Below, piece by piece: positions 26,450 through 33,974 of a DNA stretch of 64,000 nt. Source of the stretch: Elioraea tepida. GTDB lineage: Bacteria > Pseudomonadota > Alphaproteobacteria > Acetobacterales > Acetobacteraceae. Within the stretch, counting starts at the first letter, position 1. Each line of letters begins with the position of its first letter. The stretch lies in the NCBI RefSeq assembly GCF_019203965.1, contig NZ_CP076448.1, forward strand, positions 3,053,001 to 3,117,000. Reading direction: 5' to 3'. Made by a program: the position numbers and the translations under genes. The notes below the pieces were generated by a model that saw only the letters and a list, made by a program, of their open reading frames with translations, was not told the DNA's origin and did not search any database.

Positions 26450-27802
26450 ATGCAAACCAGCTTCACAACGGAACAACTGCGCGACGCCGACACGGCTGAG
26501 GCGAACCGCATCCTCAGGACCTGCGTTCATTGCGGGTTGTGCACCGCCACTTGCCCCACGTTCCTCCTGCTCGGGGACGAGCTCGACAGCCCGCGCGGCC
26601 GCATTTACCTGATAAAGGATATGCTGGAGAACAACCGCCCAGCCACAGCCGAGGTGGTTCAGCATATCGACCGCTGCCTCTCCTGCCTTTCTTGCATGAC
26701 GACGTGCCCGTCAAGCGTGCACTACATGCACCTTATCGACCACGCCCGCCGACATGTGGAGGAGACGTTCGAGCGGCCGGTCCCCGAGAGGCTGGTCCGC
26801 TCACTGCTCGCTACTGTGCTGCCGCGCGTCTGGATGTTCAGGCTCGCAGTGCTGGTTGCCTCGATCGTGAAGCCGGTTGGCCGGTTCCTTCCAGGAAGGG
26901 GTCCGTTCGCGCAACGTCTCCGCGCGATGCTTGCGCTCGCTCCTTCACGCGTGCCATCGCCGAGTGCGGTCGAGCGTCCGGGCGTGCATCCTGCAGCCGG
27001 GCGGCGCCGCTTCCGCATGGCACTGCTCGCAGGCTGCGCCCAGCAGGTGCTCGCTCCAGAAATCAATGAGGCGACGATCCGCTTGCTTACCCGCCTTGGT
27101 GTCGAGGTGGTCGTTCCGAAGGGGGCTGGTTGCTGTGGTGCACTCGTGCACCATATGAGGCGGCATGAGGCGGCGATTGCTGCCGCCAAGCGCAATGTTG
27201 CCGCTTGGTGGGCCGAGGTCGAGGGGGAGGGCCTTGATGCAATCGTGATCAACGCCTCCGGCTGTGGCACCACGGTCAAAAATTACGGCTACATGCTTCG
27301 CGAGGAGCCGGGGTGGGCGGAGAAAGCAACGAAGATTTCGGCGCTTGCGAAGGACATCACGGAGGTGCTCGAGATGGTCGGCTACGCGCCGACACGGGCT
27401 GCACCCCCCCTTCGGGTCACCTACCACGCGGCATGCTCGATGCAGCACGGGCAGAGGCTCACCGCGCTGCCAAAAGCGCTGCTAAAACGTGCTGGCTTCG
27501 CCGTAGCCGATCCGCCGGAGGGGCATATCTGCTGCGGTAGCGCCGGCACCTACAACCTGCTCCAACCGGAAATCGCCGCACAGCTGCGCGAGCGTAAGCT
27601 CGCCAACATTGCGGCCACCCGCCCGGACGTGGTGGTGACGGGGAACATCGGCTGCATAAGCCAGCTATCGGGCGGGCCTGTGCCAGTAATCCATTCCGTG
27701 TTGCTGCTCGATTGGATGTCGGGTGGCCCGGTTCCTGCGGCGCTATGCGCTCACCCTGCAGTGGGCAAGGCGGCGCTTGTGGAGCACCCCGCTTCGGGGT
27801 GA
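26450..27802 (+). CDS. glcF: Glycolate oxidase iron-sulfur subunit
   Basis: Electron-transfer subunit of glycolate oxidase, 450 aa. Two 4Fe-4S ferredoxin-type clusters are visible: CVHCGLCTATCPT (about residues 25-37) and CLSCLSCMTTCPS (about 74-86). Two CCG-type domains follow, with GCCGALVHH, SGCGTTVKNYGY, and ICCGSAGTYNLLQPEIA, and near the end GNIGCISQLSGG. This is the full complement for the family. The C-terminus extends about 20 residues beyond the usual HSVLLLDW end. Confidence 0.94.
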   Translation: MQTSFTTEQLRDADTAEANRILRTCVHCGLCTATCPTFLLLGDELDSPRGRIYLIKDMLENNRPATAEVVQHIDRCLSCLSCMTTCPSSVHYMHLIDHARRHVEETFERPVPERLVRSLLATVLPRVWMFRLAVLVASIVKPVGRFLPGRGPFAQRLRAMLALAPSRVPSPSAVERPGVHPAAGRRRFRMALLAGCAQQVLAPEINEATIRLLTRLGVEVVVPKGAGCCGALVHHMRRHEAAIAAAKRNVAAWWAEVEGEGLDAIVINASGCGTTVKNYGYMLREEPGWAEKATKISALAKDITEVLEMVGYAPTRAAPPLRVTYHAACSMQHGQRLTALPKALLKRAGFAVADPPEGHICCGSAGTYNLLQPEIAAQLRERKLANIAATRPDVVVTGNIGCISQLSGGPVPVIHSVLLLDWMSGGPVPAALCAHPAVGKAALVEHPASG

Positions 27803-27812
27803 TGCTTACGGT

Positions 27813-28376
27813 ATGGCGATCCTCCGCCGCGGACTACTCCTCTGCTTGCTCAGTGCGCCTGTGCTGGCCCAGGCCCCGGCCCCAGCGCAGCGTCAGCGTC
27901 TGACGCTTGAGCAGATGTTCGAGGCGCTACGGCACGCGCCCGACGACGCCTCGGCACGCGCCGTTGAGGCTCAGATCTGGCAGGTGTGGATACAGGGCGG
28001 TTCGCCCGCGGTTCAGCTGCTCATGCGGCGAGGAATTCGCCACCTCGAGAGCAGGTCGCTCGAGGATGCGATCGAGGATTTCAACGCCGTCATCGCGCTG
28101 GCTCCGGAGCTGCCGGAGGGTTGGAACAAAAGGGCTACGGCCTATTATCTTGCGGGCGATTATCAGAACGCGCTTCGGGACATTCGCGAAACGCTGGCGA
28201 GAGAGCCAAGGCATTTCGGTGCCCTCGTCGGCCTCTCGCACATTCTCGAGGCCGATGGAGATCCTCGGGGGGCGTTGCGTGCCTATGAACAAGCGCTGGC
28301 AATCCACCCACGCCTTGCCGGGCACGAGCAACGGTTGAAGGATCTTCGCAGGAAGGCGCTCGGTGAGGAAAGTTGA
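27813..28376 (+). CDS. Exported TPR protein
   Basis: A 187-aa protein with a signal peptide (MAILRRGLLLCLLSAPVLAQ, cleavage likely after LAQ) and tetratricopeptide repeats: LMRRGIRHLESRSLEDAIEDFNAVIALAPE, then GWNKRATAYYLAGDYQNALRDI and ALVGLSHILEADGDPRGALRAYEQAL. The ATG at 27813 is chosen because it begins the signal peptide exactly; the frame itself reads upstream into glcF. Probably periplasmic; partner unknown. It lies just beyond glcF and may share its transcript. Confidence 0.82.
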   Translation: MAILRRGLLLCLLSAPVLAQAPAPAQRQRLTLEQMFEALRHAPDDASARAVEAQIWQVWIQGGSPAVQLLMRRGIRHLESRSLEDAIEDFNAVIALAPELPEGWNKRATAYYLAGDYQNALRDIRETLAREPRHFGALVGLSHILEADGDPRGALRAYEQALAIHPRLAGHEQRLKDLRRKALGEES

Positions 28377-28490
28377 GCCGAGATGGCCGTTGCGCGTAGT
28401 GGCCACGAGGCCTGCGAGGGCATCTTTGATCGCCCGCATCTCGACTAAGCAATCGTCTCTGCAAGAATCAGGCTGCAGCGCGAATTCTAG

Positions 28491-29404
28491 GCTCAGGACC
28501 CATTAGGCTCTGGACTCATAACCACCAAGTGACGGTTGCGGCGAGGTAGACGGCGCTGAGGAAGACGTCTGCGCGTCGGTCGTATCGCGTGGCGATGCGT
28601 CGGAAATCCTTGAGGCGGCAGAAGACGCGCTCGATCAGGTTTCGCTTGCGCCAGACGCTCCGGTCGAAGGGGTGGTGCTGTTTGCGGGTGGGGTTGTTCG
28701 GGATCACCGGCAGGATGCCGCGGGCGAGGAGGAAGCTGCGGATGCCGTTGCTGTCATAGGCAGCGTCGGCGATGCAGAGCTTCGCTGACGGCCAGGGAGC
28801 AAGCAGCGCCAGTGCCACTGGCGCATCGCCGTGCTGGCCGGCGGTCAGTTCGAAACCGATCGGGCGGCCAAGATGATCGGTCAGCGCGTGGATCTTGGTA
28901 GTCCGCCCGCCCCGCGGCGGGCCCCATCGCGGCTTGCCGCGATGGGTTCCCCGACCGCCCGATGGCTTGCGCGCGCTCCCCCCCTTTTCCACCCCCGGCG
29001 CTGCGATGGGCCTTCACATGGCTGCTGTCGAGCAAAAGCTCGGCCGGCGGGCCGCCAGCCCTGGCGAGCGCGCGGAACACGCGCTGCCACACGCCCTTGG
29101 CTCTCCAGCGCACGAAACGGTTGTACAGCGTCTTGCGCGGGCCGTAGACAGCCGGCGCATCGACCCAACGCCCGCCAGAGCGCAGCACATGGACGATGCC
29201 GCTGATCACACGCCGGTCATCCACCCGAGGCTTGCCGCGTGTGTCCGAAGGCAGCAGCGGCGCAAGTCGCTGCATCTGCGCCTCGCTCAGAGAGACACAG
29301 ATCACTCATCCCGGTTCCCCTCCATCGCCGCCAAGGGAACCACCCCGAATCACACCAGCCCGCGTCGCTCAAAGAACTTTATGAACACATTATGGGTCCT
29401 GAGC
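28491..29404 (-). mobile_element. IS5-family (IS427-like) insertion sequence flanked by CTAG
   Basis: A 914-bp element with perfect 13-bp terminal inverted repeats GCTCAGGACCCAT, and CTAG directly outside both ends (28487-28490 and 29405-29408), read as a 4-bp target duplication. Size, ends, target and a two-frame DDE transposase on the minus strand fit the IS427 group of IS5. It abuts a LysR gene that lacks its 5' half. Confidence 0.88.
28516..29305 (-). CDS. IS5-type transposase in two overlapping frames
   Basis: OrfA starts at 29305 (MICVSLSEAQMQRLAPLLPSD) and carries the first catalytic Asp in LLLDSSHVKAHRSA; OrfB runs to 28516 with the second Asp in CIADAAYDSNG and the Glu in KRNLIERVFCRLKDFRRIATRYD. 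The frames meet at a run GGAAAAGGGGGGGA (plus-strand complement at about 28977-28990), where ribosome slippage could join them. Programmed frameshifting is known for many IS427-type elements, and both halves are intact, so this copy may be active. Confidence 0.82.
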
Positions 29405-30127
29405 CTAGAGCCGACGGCGCGGGCGCTCGCGCTGATGGACCGGCTCGGCCCGGCGCTCGAGGCGCTCGCCGAAGCCCTCGCACCGGCGGTGCCGTTCGAC
29501 CCGGCGATCGATCGTCGCGACTTCCGGATCGCCTTTCAGGACGACATCGCGATCGCGCTCCTGCCGCGGCTTATGCCTGTGCTCGGGGCGGAGGCGCCGC
29601 GCTGCACGCTGACGGTCCGGCGTACGGATTGGAAGACCGCGCCCGGGCAGCTCGAAAGGGCGGAGGTCTCGATCGTCCTCGGATACCTCGCGGAGGACCT
29701 CCCGGCCAACGCCAGGCGGCGGGTCGTCGTGAACGGCCATTTCGTGGTTCTGCGGGCGGACGGCGCCCCCGAGCCGATCTCGCTCGACGAGTATTGCCGG
29801 CGTCATCACGTGCTGGTGACGCCGGCGGGCGATCTTCGGGGACGGGCAGACATGGCGCTCGAGGCCCTTGGCCGGAAGCGCCGCGTCGTGCCCAACCTGA
29901 CCGATTGCACGCTTCTTCCCTCGGTGCTCGCCGGGACGGAGCTGATCGCGACCGTTCCGGATTTCGTGGCCGAGACGCTCGCCGCGCAGGGAGGACTGAG
30001 GATCGACCCCACACCCTTCGACCCCCTGCCGGCCGTGATCAGCATGGCCTGGCGCGGAACGACCGACGGCGACCCTGCAGAACGTTGGCTGCGCGGGCGG
30101 ATCGTCTCGTTGCTGAAGCGGAGCTAG
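29405..30127 (+). pseudogene. LysR-family regulator lacking the DNA-binding half
   Basis: The in-frame remnant (240 residues) starts at the CTAG next to the insertion sequence and reads LEPTARALALMDRLGPALEALAEAL, which corresponds to the end of the LysR linker helix, followed by a periplasmic-binding-protein-like effector domain: FRIAFQDDIAIALLPRLMPVL, RTDWKTAPGQLERAEVSIVLGYL, GHFVVLRADGAPEPISLDEYCRRHHVLVTP, and FVAETLAAQGGLRIDPTPFDP. The PTARA motif and effector order resemble NodD/LinR-like LysR proteins. The winged helix-turn-helix (about 75 residues) is missing and is not found to the left of the element, so the gene is non-functional. Confidence 0.85.
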
Positions 30128-30220
30128 GTCCGGTACAGACCGGTTGCGCGGCCGCGCGCGCTGTAGCGTCGTTCGCGGATCGCTCGAGCTATCCGTGCAG
30201 CGCCTGACCGATCGTGCGGG

Positions 30221-30643
30221 TCAGAAGCTCACGCGGCTCTCCTCGGCGACGGTGACGGGAAAGGTCGGCAGGAGCGGCAGGAGCGGCTGGAACGTGTAGC
30301 GAGCGATCACGCGAAAGGTCATCAGCCGGTTCACGTCCACCATCCCGCACCCCTCGCAGGCGATGGCGAGGCCTTCACCGAGGAAGGGGGAGCGCGCCCG
30401 TGCGAGCGACTGGGCTTCGGTGGCGGTCTTGCCCATCGATGCCGCCCGCACCGCCTCCGCCGCGGCCTGCTGCACCGAGATGAGCGTGAAGGCGTAGCGA
30501 GAGAAATCGATGATCGCGAAGACGAGGGCGAGGAAGACGGGCATCACGACCGCGAACTCGAGGGCGGCCGCCCCCGCGCTGCAACGGGGCAGTCCGTGGG
30601 CGCGTCGCGTCCTCGGCGGTCTAGCGCACACGTGCCACCGCAT
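30221..30643 (-). CDS. tadE: TadE-like pseudopilin
   Basis: A 140-aa minor pilin-like protein of the tight-adherence system. Basic N-terminal leader, then the TadE signature GAAALEFAVVMPVFLALVFAIIDFSRYAFTLISVQQAAAEAVRAASMG with a Glu at position +5-like (ALEF) before a hydrophobic helix. Processed by the CpaA/TadV prepilin peptidase in known systems. Cysteines at CEGCG may form a disulfide. The start (ATG 30643) overlaps the end of the preceding tadE-like gene by about 23 bases; a GTG at 30649 is also possible. Confidence 0.83.
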   Translation of the reverse strand: MRWHVCARPPRTRRAHGLPRCSAGAAALEFAVVMPVFLALVFAIIDFSRYAFTLISVQQAAAEAVRAASMGKTATEAQSLARARSPFLGEGLAIACEGCGMVDVNRLMTFRVIARYTFQPLLPLLPTFPVTVAEESRVSF

Positions 30644-31097
30644 CGCCACGCAGAGTTGAGGGAAGAACGAAACCGCCGAGGCCGACGATCGCGGAGAACG
30701 GACGCGTCACGGTGACCGCGATATAGGTGCCTGACGGCGCTCCGGCACACGGCGTCCCCTCGCAGGAAACGACGGCCGTTCCGCCCCCGGGGCAGGCGCA
30801 AAACGGCGCGGAGGCGGTCACGGTCGTCCCGGTGCCCGAGCCGCCGAGCGCGGCCCTCGCGGCGGCGGTGATGCCCGCCTGGTCGGTGGGGAAGCTCATC
30901 GCGAACTGCGCCCCCGCACGGGCCGCGTTTTCGAGCCGGATCGCCTGGTGCATCGCGGCTCCGATGTCGGCGAGGCCGGCAAGCAGAAGCACCATAACAG
31001 GCGCGATGAAGGCGAACTCGACCGCTGAGGCGCCGCGCCGGCAGCGGAACAACGCGCGCCGCGACGGGCCCGGGAGCCTCACGGGCCGTGTGCTCAT
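30621..31097 (-). CDS. TadE/TadF-like pseudopilin
   Basis: A 158-aa protein with a basic leader (RPVRLPGPSRRALFRCRR) followed by GASAVEFAFIAPVMVLLLAGLADIGAAMHQAIRLENAARAGAQFAMSFP, the TadE-like pseudopilin helix with the conserved Glu. The C-terminal half is a Gly/Thr/Cys-rich beta domain (ASAPFCACPGGGTAVVSCEGTPC) with four cysteines. Its ATG overlaps the tadG stop (ATGA), so tadG-this gene-tadE is a leftward coupled unit, divergent from cpaA. Confidence 0.83.
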   Translation of the reverse strand: MSTRPVRLPGPSRRALFRCRRGASAVEFAFIAPVMVLLLAGLADIGAAMHQAIRLENAARAGAQFAMSFPTDQAGITAAARAALGGSGTGTTVTASAPFCACPGGGTAVVSCEGTPCAGAPSGTYIAVTVTRPFSAIVGLGGFVLPSTLRGDAVARVR

Positions 31098-32377
31098 TCG
31101 ACCAGCCTCACGACACGGATCTGCGGAAGATCGTTTCGCGGGTCGAGCCCGAGCGCCCCGCAGCCATCGACAGCGATGGTCTGGGTCGTCGTCCCGACGA
31201 GCTCGATCGATTCCGCAATGAAGGCCTTGCAGGTCGAGTTCACGCCGCCGAAATTGCCGTTGATCCTGAGGTCGGCCGAGGGGAAGTAAAACAGGCCCTG
31301 GGTTGTGATGCCTGCGCCGCCATTCAGCGTCACGTCGTTGCCGGAAGCCGCCCGCGGGTCCTGGTACATCAGGATGCCCCGGTAGATGCCGGACCCGCCG
31401 ATGAGGTTGATGGTCGCCCCGCCGTTGATCCTCGGCCCGCCGACCATCCTTGGGTTGCCGGTGAACACGAAGGTCACGCCCTGCCCCGGCGAGCAGGACG
31501 GGCAGGAAATGTTGGCCTGCGCGTTGACCTCGAGATTGCCGTTCTGGATCACGTAGACTCCGGGCGTCATCGTCACTGTGCCTGCGAGCCTCACCCGGCC
31601 GCAGTAGCGGCCGGGTGACATGGTCGCGCGGGCGTTGGAGCCGACGGTGTAGTTCGTCTGAGTGCAGGTACCTGTCGGTTCCGGCAGCGGAATGCCCGTT
31701 CCCGGCACATCCGGCGCGAACGGGTCGGGGATCGGGGGCTGGAACGACGCGGCGGGGCGTTGGAGGGTGACGTTTTCCTCGCAGCCGATCTCGATCGTGC
31801 CGACAGCGCTCATGGTGTAGGCGTTCACGGAGGCGGTGCCGAACTGGCGGATCGAAGTGTTCGAGGCAAGGCTGCAATTCGGCGCATTCACGGTCGCCGT
31901 GCCGCCGGCTTCGAGGTCACTCTCCTGTGTGAGCGCGCCGCCCGCCCGGCCGAGGGCGAGCACGCAGGCCGTGCCGGAGTCGATCGTGAGCGCGGTGGCG
32001 ACGGCACGTGCACGCACCGTCGCTCTCCGGTCGAGGAACAGGGACGCGAGCTGCAGCGGCAGCTCGCGTTCCACGATCACCTCGACCGCGCGCGTGTTGC
32101 CGGCGTTCAGCCCCGAGAGCGGCGGGCGGTTCACGATCACGCGGGTGCCGCCGGCGCCGTCGCTGAACCCGTTGCGTGCGCTCGTCTCGCGCGCGGCCGC
32201 GACTGCGTCCCGCCCGAACGCGACGGCAATTGCACCCGCTTGGGCGGCCGTATCCGCGGCCGTCTGCGCCTCACGTCGGGCGAGGTACCAGGCACCTCCC
32301 TCTGTCGCGAGGCCGGCGAAGCCGATCAGAGCGGTCGCCATCACTCCGAAGGCGATCGCGGCCGTCATGTTGACCAT
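31094..32377 (-). CDS. tadG: TadG-like pilus-assembly protein with beta-rich passenger region
   Basis: A 427-aa protein. MVNMTAAIAFGVMATALIGFAGLATEGGAWYLARREAQTAADTAAQAGAIA is the TadG/Flp-assembly N-terminal helix domain. From residue about 130 the rest is Gly/Asn/Thr-rich with short repeating beta elements (LEAGGTATVNAPNCSL, GTVTMTPGVYVIQNGNLEVNAQANISC, MVGGPRINGGATINLIGGSGIYRGILMYQ, LNGGAGITTQGLFYFPSADLRING), resembling a beta-helix or polymer-like surface domain and not the von Willebrand A domain found in other TadG proteins. ATG 32377 is chosen as the usual N-terminus; the frame extends upstream without support. Confidence 0.8.
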   Translation of the reverse strand: MVNMTAAIAFGVMATALIGFAGLATEGGAWYLARREAQTAADTAAQAGAIAVAFGRDAVAAARETSARNGFSDGAGGTRVIVNRPPLSGLNAGNTRAVEVIVERELPLQLASLFLDRRATVRARAVATALTIDSGTACVLALGRAGGALTQESDLEAGGTATVNAPNCSLASNTSIRQFGTASVNAYTMSAVGTIEIGCEENVTLQRPAASFQPPIPDPFAPDVPGTGIPLPEPTGTCTQTNYTVGSNARATMSPGRYCGRVRLAGTVTMTPGVYVIQNGNLEVNAQANISCPSCSPGQGVTFVFTGNPRMVGGPRINGGATINLIGGSGIYRGILMYQDPRAASGNDVTLNGGAGITTQGLFYFPSADLRINGNFGGVNSTCKAFIAESIELVGTTTQTIAVDGCGALGLDPRNDLPQIRVVRLVE

Positions 32378-32511
32378 TGGCGAACAACTTCGGGACACGT
32401 TCGGCACGGTTCGTGATGCGCTCCAACAGGGCACGGAGCAGTAGTCAACCGCGGATGGGGTTCGGGCGTGACGGCAGATCAGTCACACTGAAGAGCCCGC
32501 TTCGTCGTGCG

Positions 32512-32541
32512 GGGCCGCCCAAGGGCGGCCTCGTGTTGTTT
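32512..32541 (+). terminator. Rho-independent terminator-like hairpin with no plus-strand gene before it
   Basis: GGGCCGCCC and GGGCGGCC form a GC-rich stem with a very short loop, followed by TCGTGTTGTTT. The U-rich side indicates plus-strand termination. The only gene immediately to the left is tadG on the minus strand, so the transcript that would end here is unaccounted for. It lies 45 bases before cpaA. Confidence 0.5.
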
Positions 32542-32585
32542 ACGGTCCGCAAACACGCTCTCCCGCATCCTGAGAGCAGTGCCCT

Positions 32586-33098
32586 ATGGCCACGCTGCTC
32601 GCGCTTGCGATCATCCTCTGCCTCATCGCCGCGGCCTGGCGTGATCTCGCGGTGCGGCGTATCCCGAACGGCCTCGCCGCCGTAGTCGCTGTCGCCGGAG
32701 CCGCGCTTCGCACGCTCGAGGGGCCGGCAGCGTTCGCCGCGACCGCCGCAACGTCGGCGCTTCTCTTCGCCGCCCTTTTCCTCCTGTTCGCCCGCGGCTG
32801 GCTCGGCGGGGGCGATGTCAAGCTCGCCACCCCCGTCGCACTCGGCCTTCCGCCGGAGGCCGTCTGGCCGTTCATCGTCCTCACGGCGCTCGCCGGCGGC
32901 GTTCTCTCGGCAGTCTACCTTCTCGCGATCCGTGCGAGGCCGCGGCAGCCCTCACCGCAAGGCCGAGGCCGCTCCGTGCTTCGGCGCGTTCTGGCTGCTG
33001 AGTGTTGGCGGGTCAGGCGTCGCGGGCCTTTACCGTATGGTATCGCATTGTGTGCGAGTGGTGTGCTGCTGATCGCAAACGGCCAGCTGCAGGGTTGA
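32586..33098 (+). CDS. cpaA: Prepilin peptidase, CpaA/TadV type
   Basis: Membrane aspartyl protease that removes the leader from Flp and Tad pseudopilins. A 170-aa protein with the two active-site aspartates in WRDLAVRRIPN (residues about 17-27) and GGGDVKLATPVALGLPP (about 77-93), several hydrophobic helices, and PYGIALCASGVLLI at the end. A polar insert RARPRQPSPQGRGRSVLRRV around residues 117-137 is unusual. First gene of the rightward tad operon. Confidence 0.88.
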   Translation: MATLLALAIILCLIAAAWRDLAVRRIPNGLAAVVAVAGAALRTLEGPAAFAATAATSALLFAALFLLFARGWLGGGDVKLATPVALGLPPEAVWPFIVLTALAGGVLSAVYLLAIRARPRQPSPQGRGRSVLRRVLAAECWRVRRRGPLPYGIALCASGVLLIANGQLQG

Positions 33099-33107
33099 CC
33101 GACGGCC

Positions 33108-33974
33108 ATTTGCATCGTCCTGATCGGTCTGATCGTCCTCTCCGCGACGGCGCTTGCGATCATCGGCGCGCGAATGATCTTTCCTCCCCGCACCGTTGTC
33201 ACCGTCGTCGAGCCGTCCGCTCCGACCGCTGCACCGGCCGCCACGACGGTCAGGGTGCTCGTGGCCGCCCGTCCTCTCCCGGCCGGAACGCTTCTCCGCG
33301 GCGAGGACATCGCGGTTCGCGAGCTTGCGGAGGCCGACGCGGCCGAGGGATTGATCCGTGACAGCGCCGAGACGCGCACGGAACTCGGGGGCGCTCTGGT
33401 CCGCCGCTTCCTCGACAAGGGTGAACCGCTCGTGCTCGGCGACGTTCTTCGGCCGCGCGACCGCGGCTTCCTCGCCGCCGTGCTGATGCCGAACCGGAGG
33501 GCGATCACGGTCGGCGTCGATGCTGTCACGGGCGCGGCGGGCCTGATCTGGCCTGGAGACCGCGTGGATCTCTTGCTGACGCAGACGCTCGATGAGCGCG
33601 TGGCGGTGCTGTCGCGACGTGTCGTCGGCGAAACGGTGCTGCACGATGTCCGGGTCATCGCGGTCGACCAGCAGCTGACCCAGGGCGCGGCGGGTGCGAG
33701 CGCGAGCCCTGACGGCAGGGTCGCCCGCACCGTCACGCTCGAGGTTACCCCGGAGGAGGCGGAGCGTGTGGCGGTCGCCGCGCAGCTCGGCCGGCTGTCG
33801 CTGACGATCCGCTCCATGGCCATCGAGACGGCCGATCCGCCCCCGGCGCGTCGTTCGGTGTTCGGAGGCGACGTCTCACCCGCCTTGGCACAGACGGATC
33901 CGGCAGATCGGCCCGTCGGCGCGAGGCTTCGGATCATCCAGGGTGACGACCGCCAGGACATCGTCTTCCCATGA
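33108..33974 (+). CDS. cpaB: Pilus assembly protein CpaB/RcpC, apparent ATT start
   Basis: Periplasmic SAF-domain protein that helps assemble the Flp secretin. SAF-type core: VRVLVAARPLPAGTLLRGEDIAVREL (residues about 43-68) and RAITVGVDAVTGAAGLIWPGDRVDLLLTQ with later TLEVTPEEAERVAVAAQLGRLSLTIRS. The first ATG (33174) lies after a hydrophobic anchor helix CIVLIGLIVLSATALAIIGAR that the family requires. In-frame upstream codons back to the cpaA TGA contain no ATG, GTG or TTG; the ATT at 33108 (or a CTG a few codons later) appears to be the true start. Ends in an ATGA overlap with cpaC. Confidence 0.78.
   Translation: MCIVLIGLIVLSATALAIIGARMIFPPRTVVTVVEPSAPTAAPAATTVRVLVAARPLPAGTLLRGEDIAVRELAEADAAEGLIRDSAETRTELGGALVRRFLDKGEPLVLGDVLRPRDRGFLAAVLMPNRRAITVGVDAVTGAAGLIWPGDRVDLLLTQTLDERVAVLSRRVVGETVLHDVRVIAVDQQLTQGAAGASASPDGRVARTVTLEVTPEEAERVAVAAQLGRLSLTIRSMAIETADPPPARRSVFGGDVSPALAQTDPADRPVGARLRIIQGDDRQDIVFP

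Noticed and set aside
28377-28490. Lost HTH half of LysR to the left of the IS5 element
   Set aside because: In the frame that would join at CTAG there is a TGA about 70 bases upstream and the residues do not resemble a LysR HTH.
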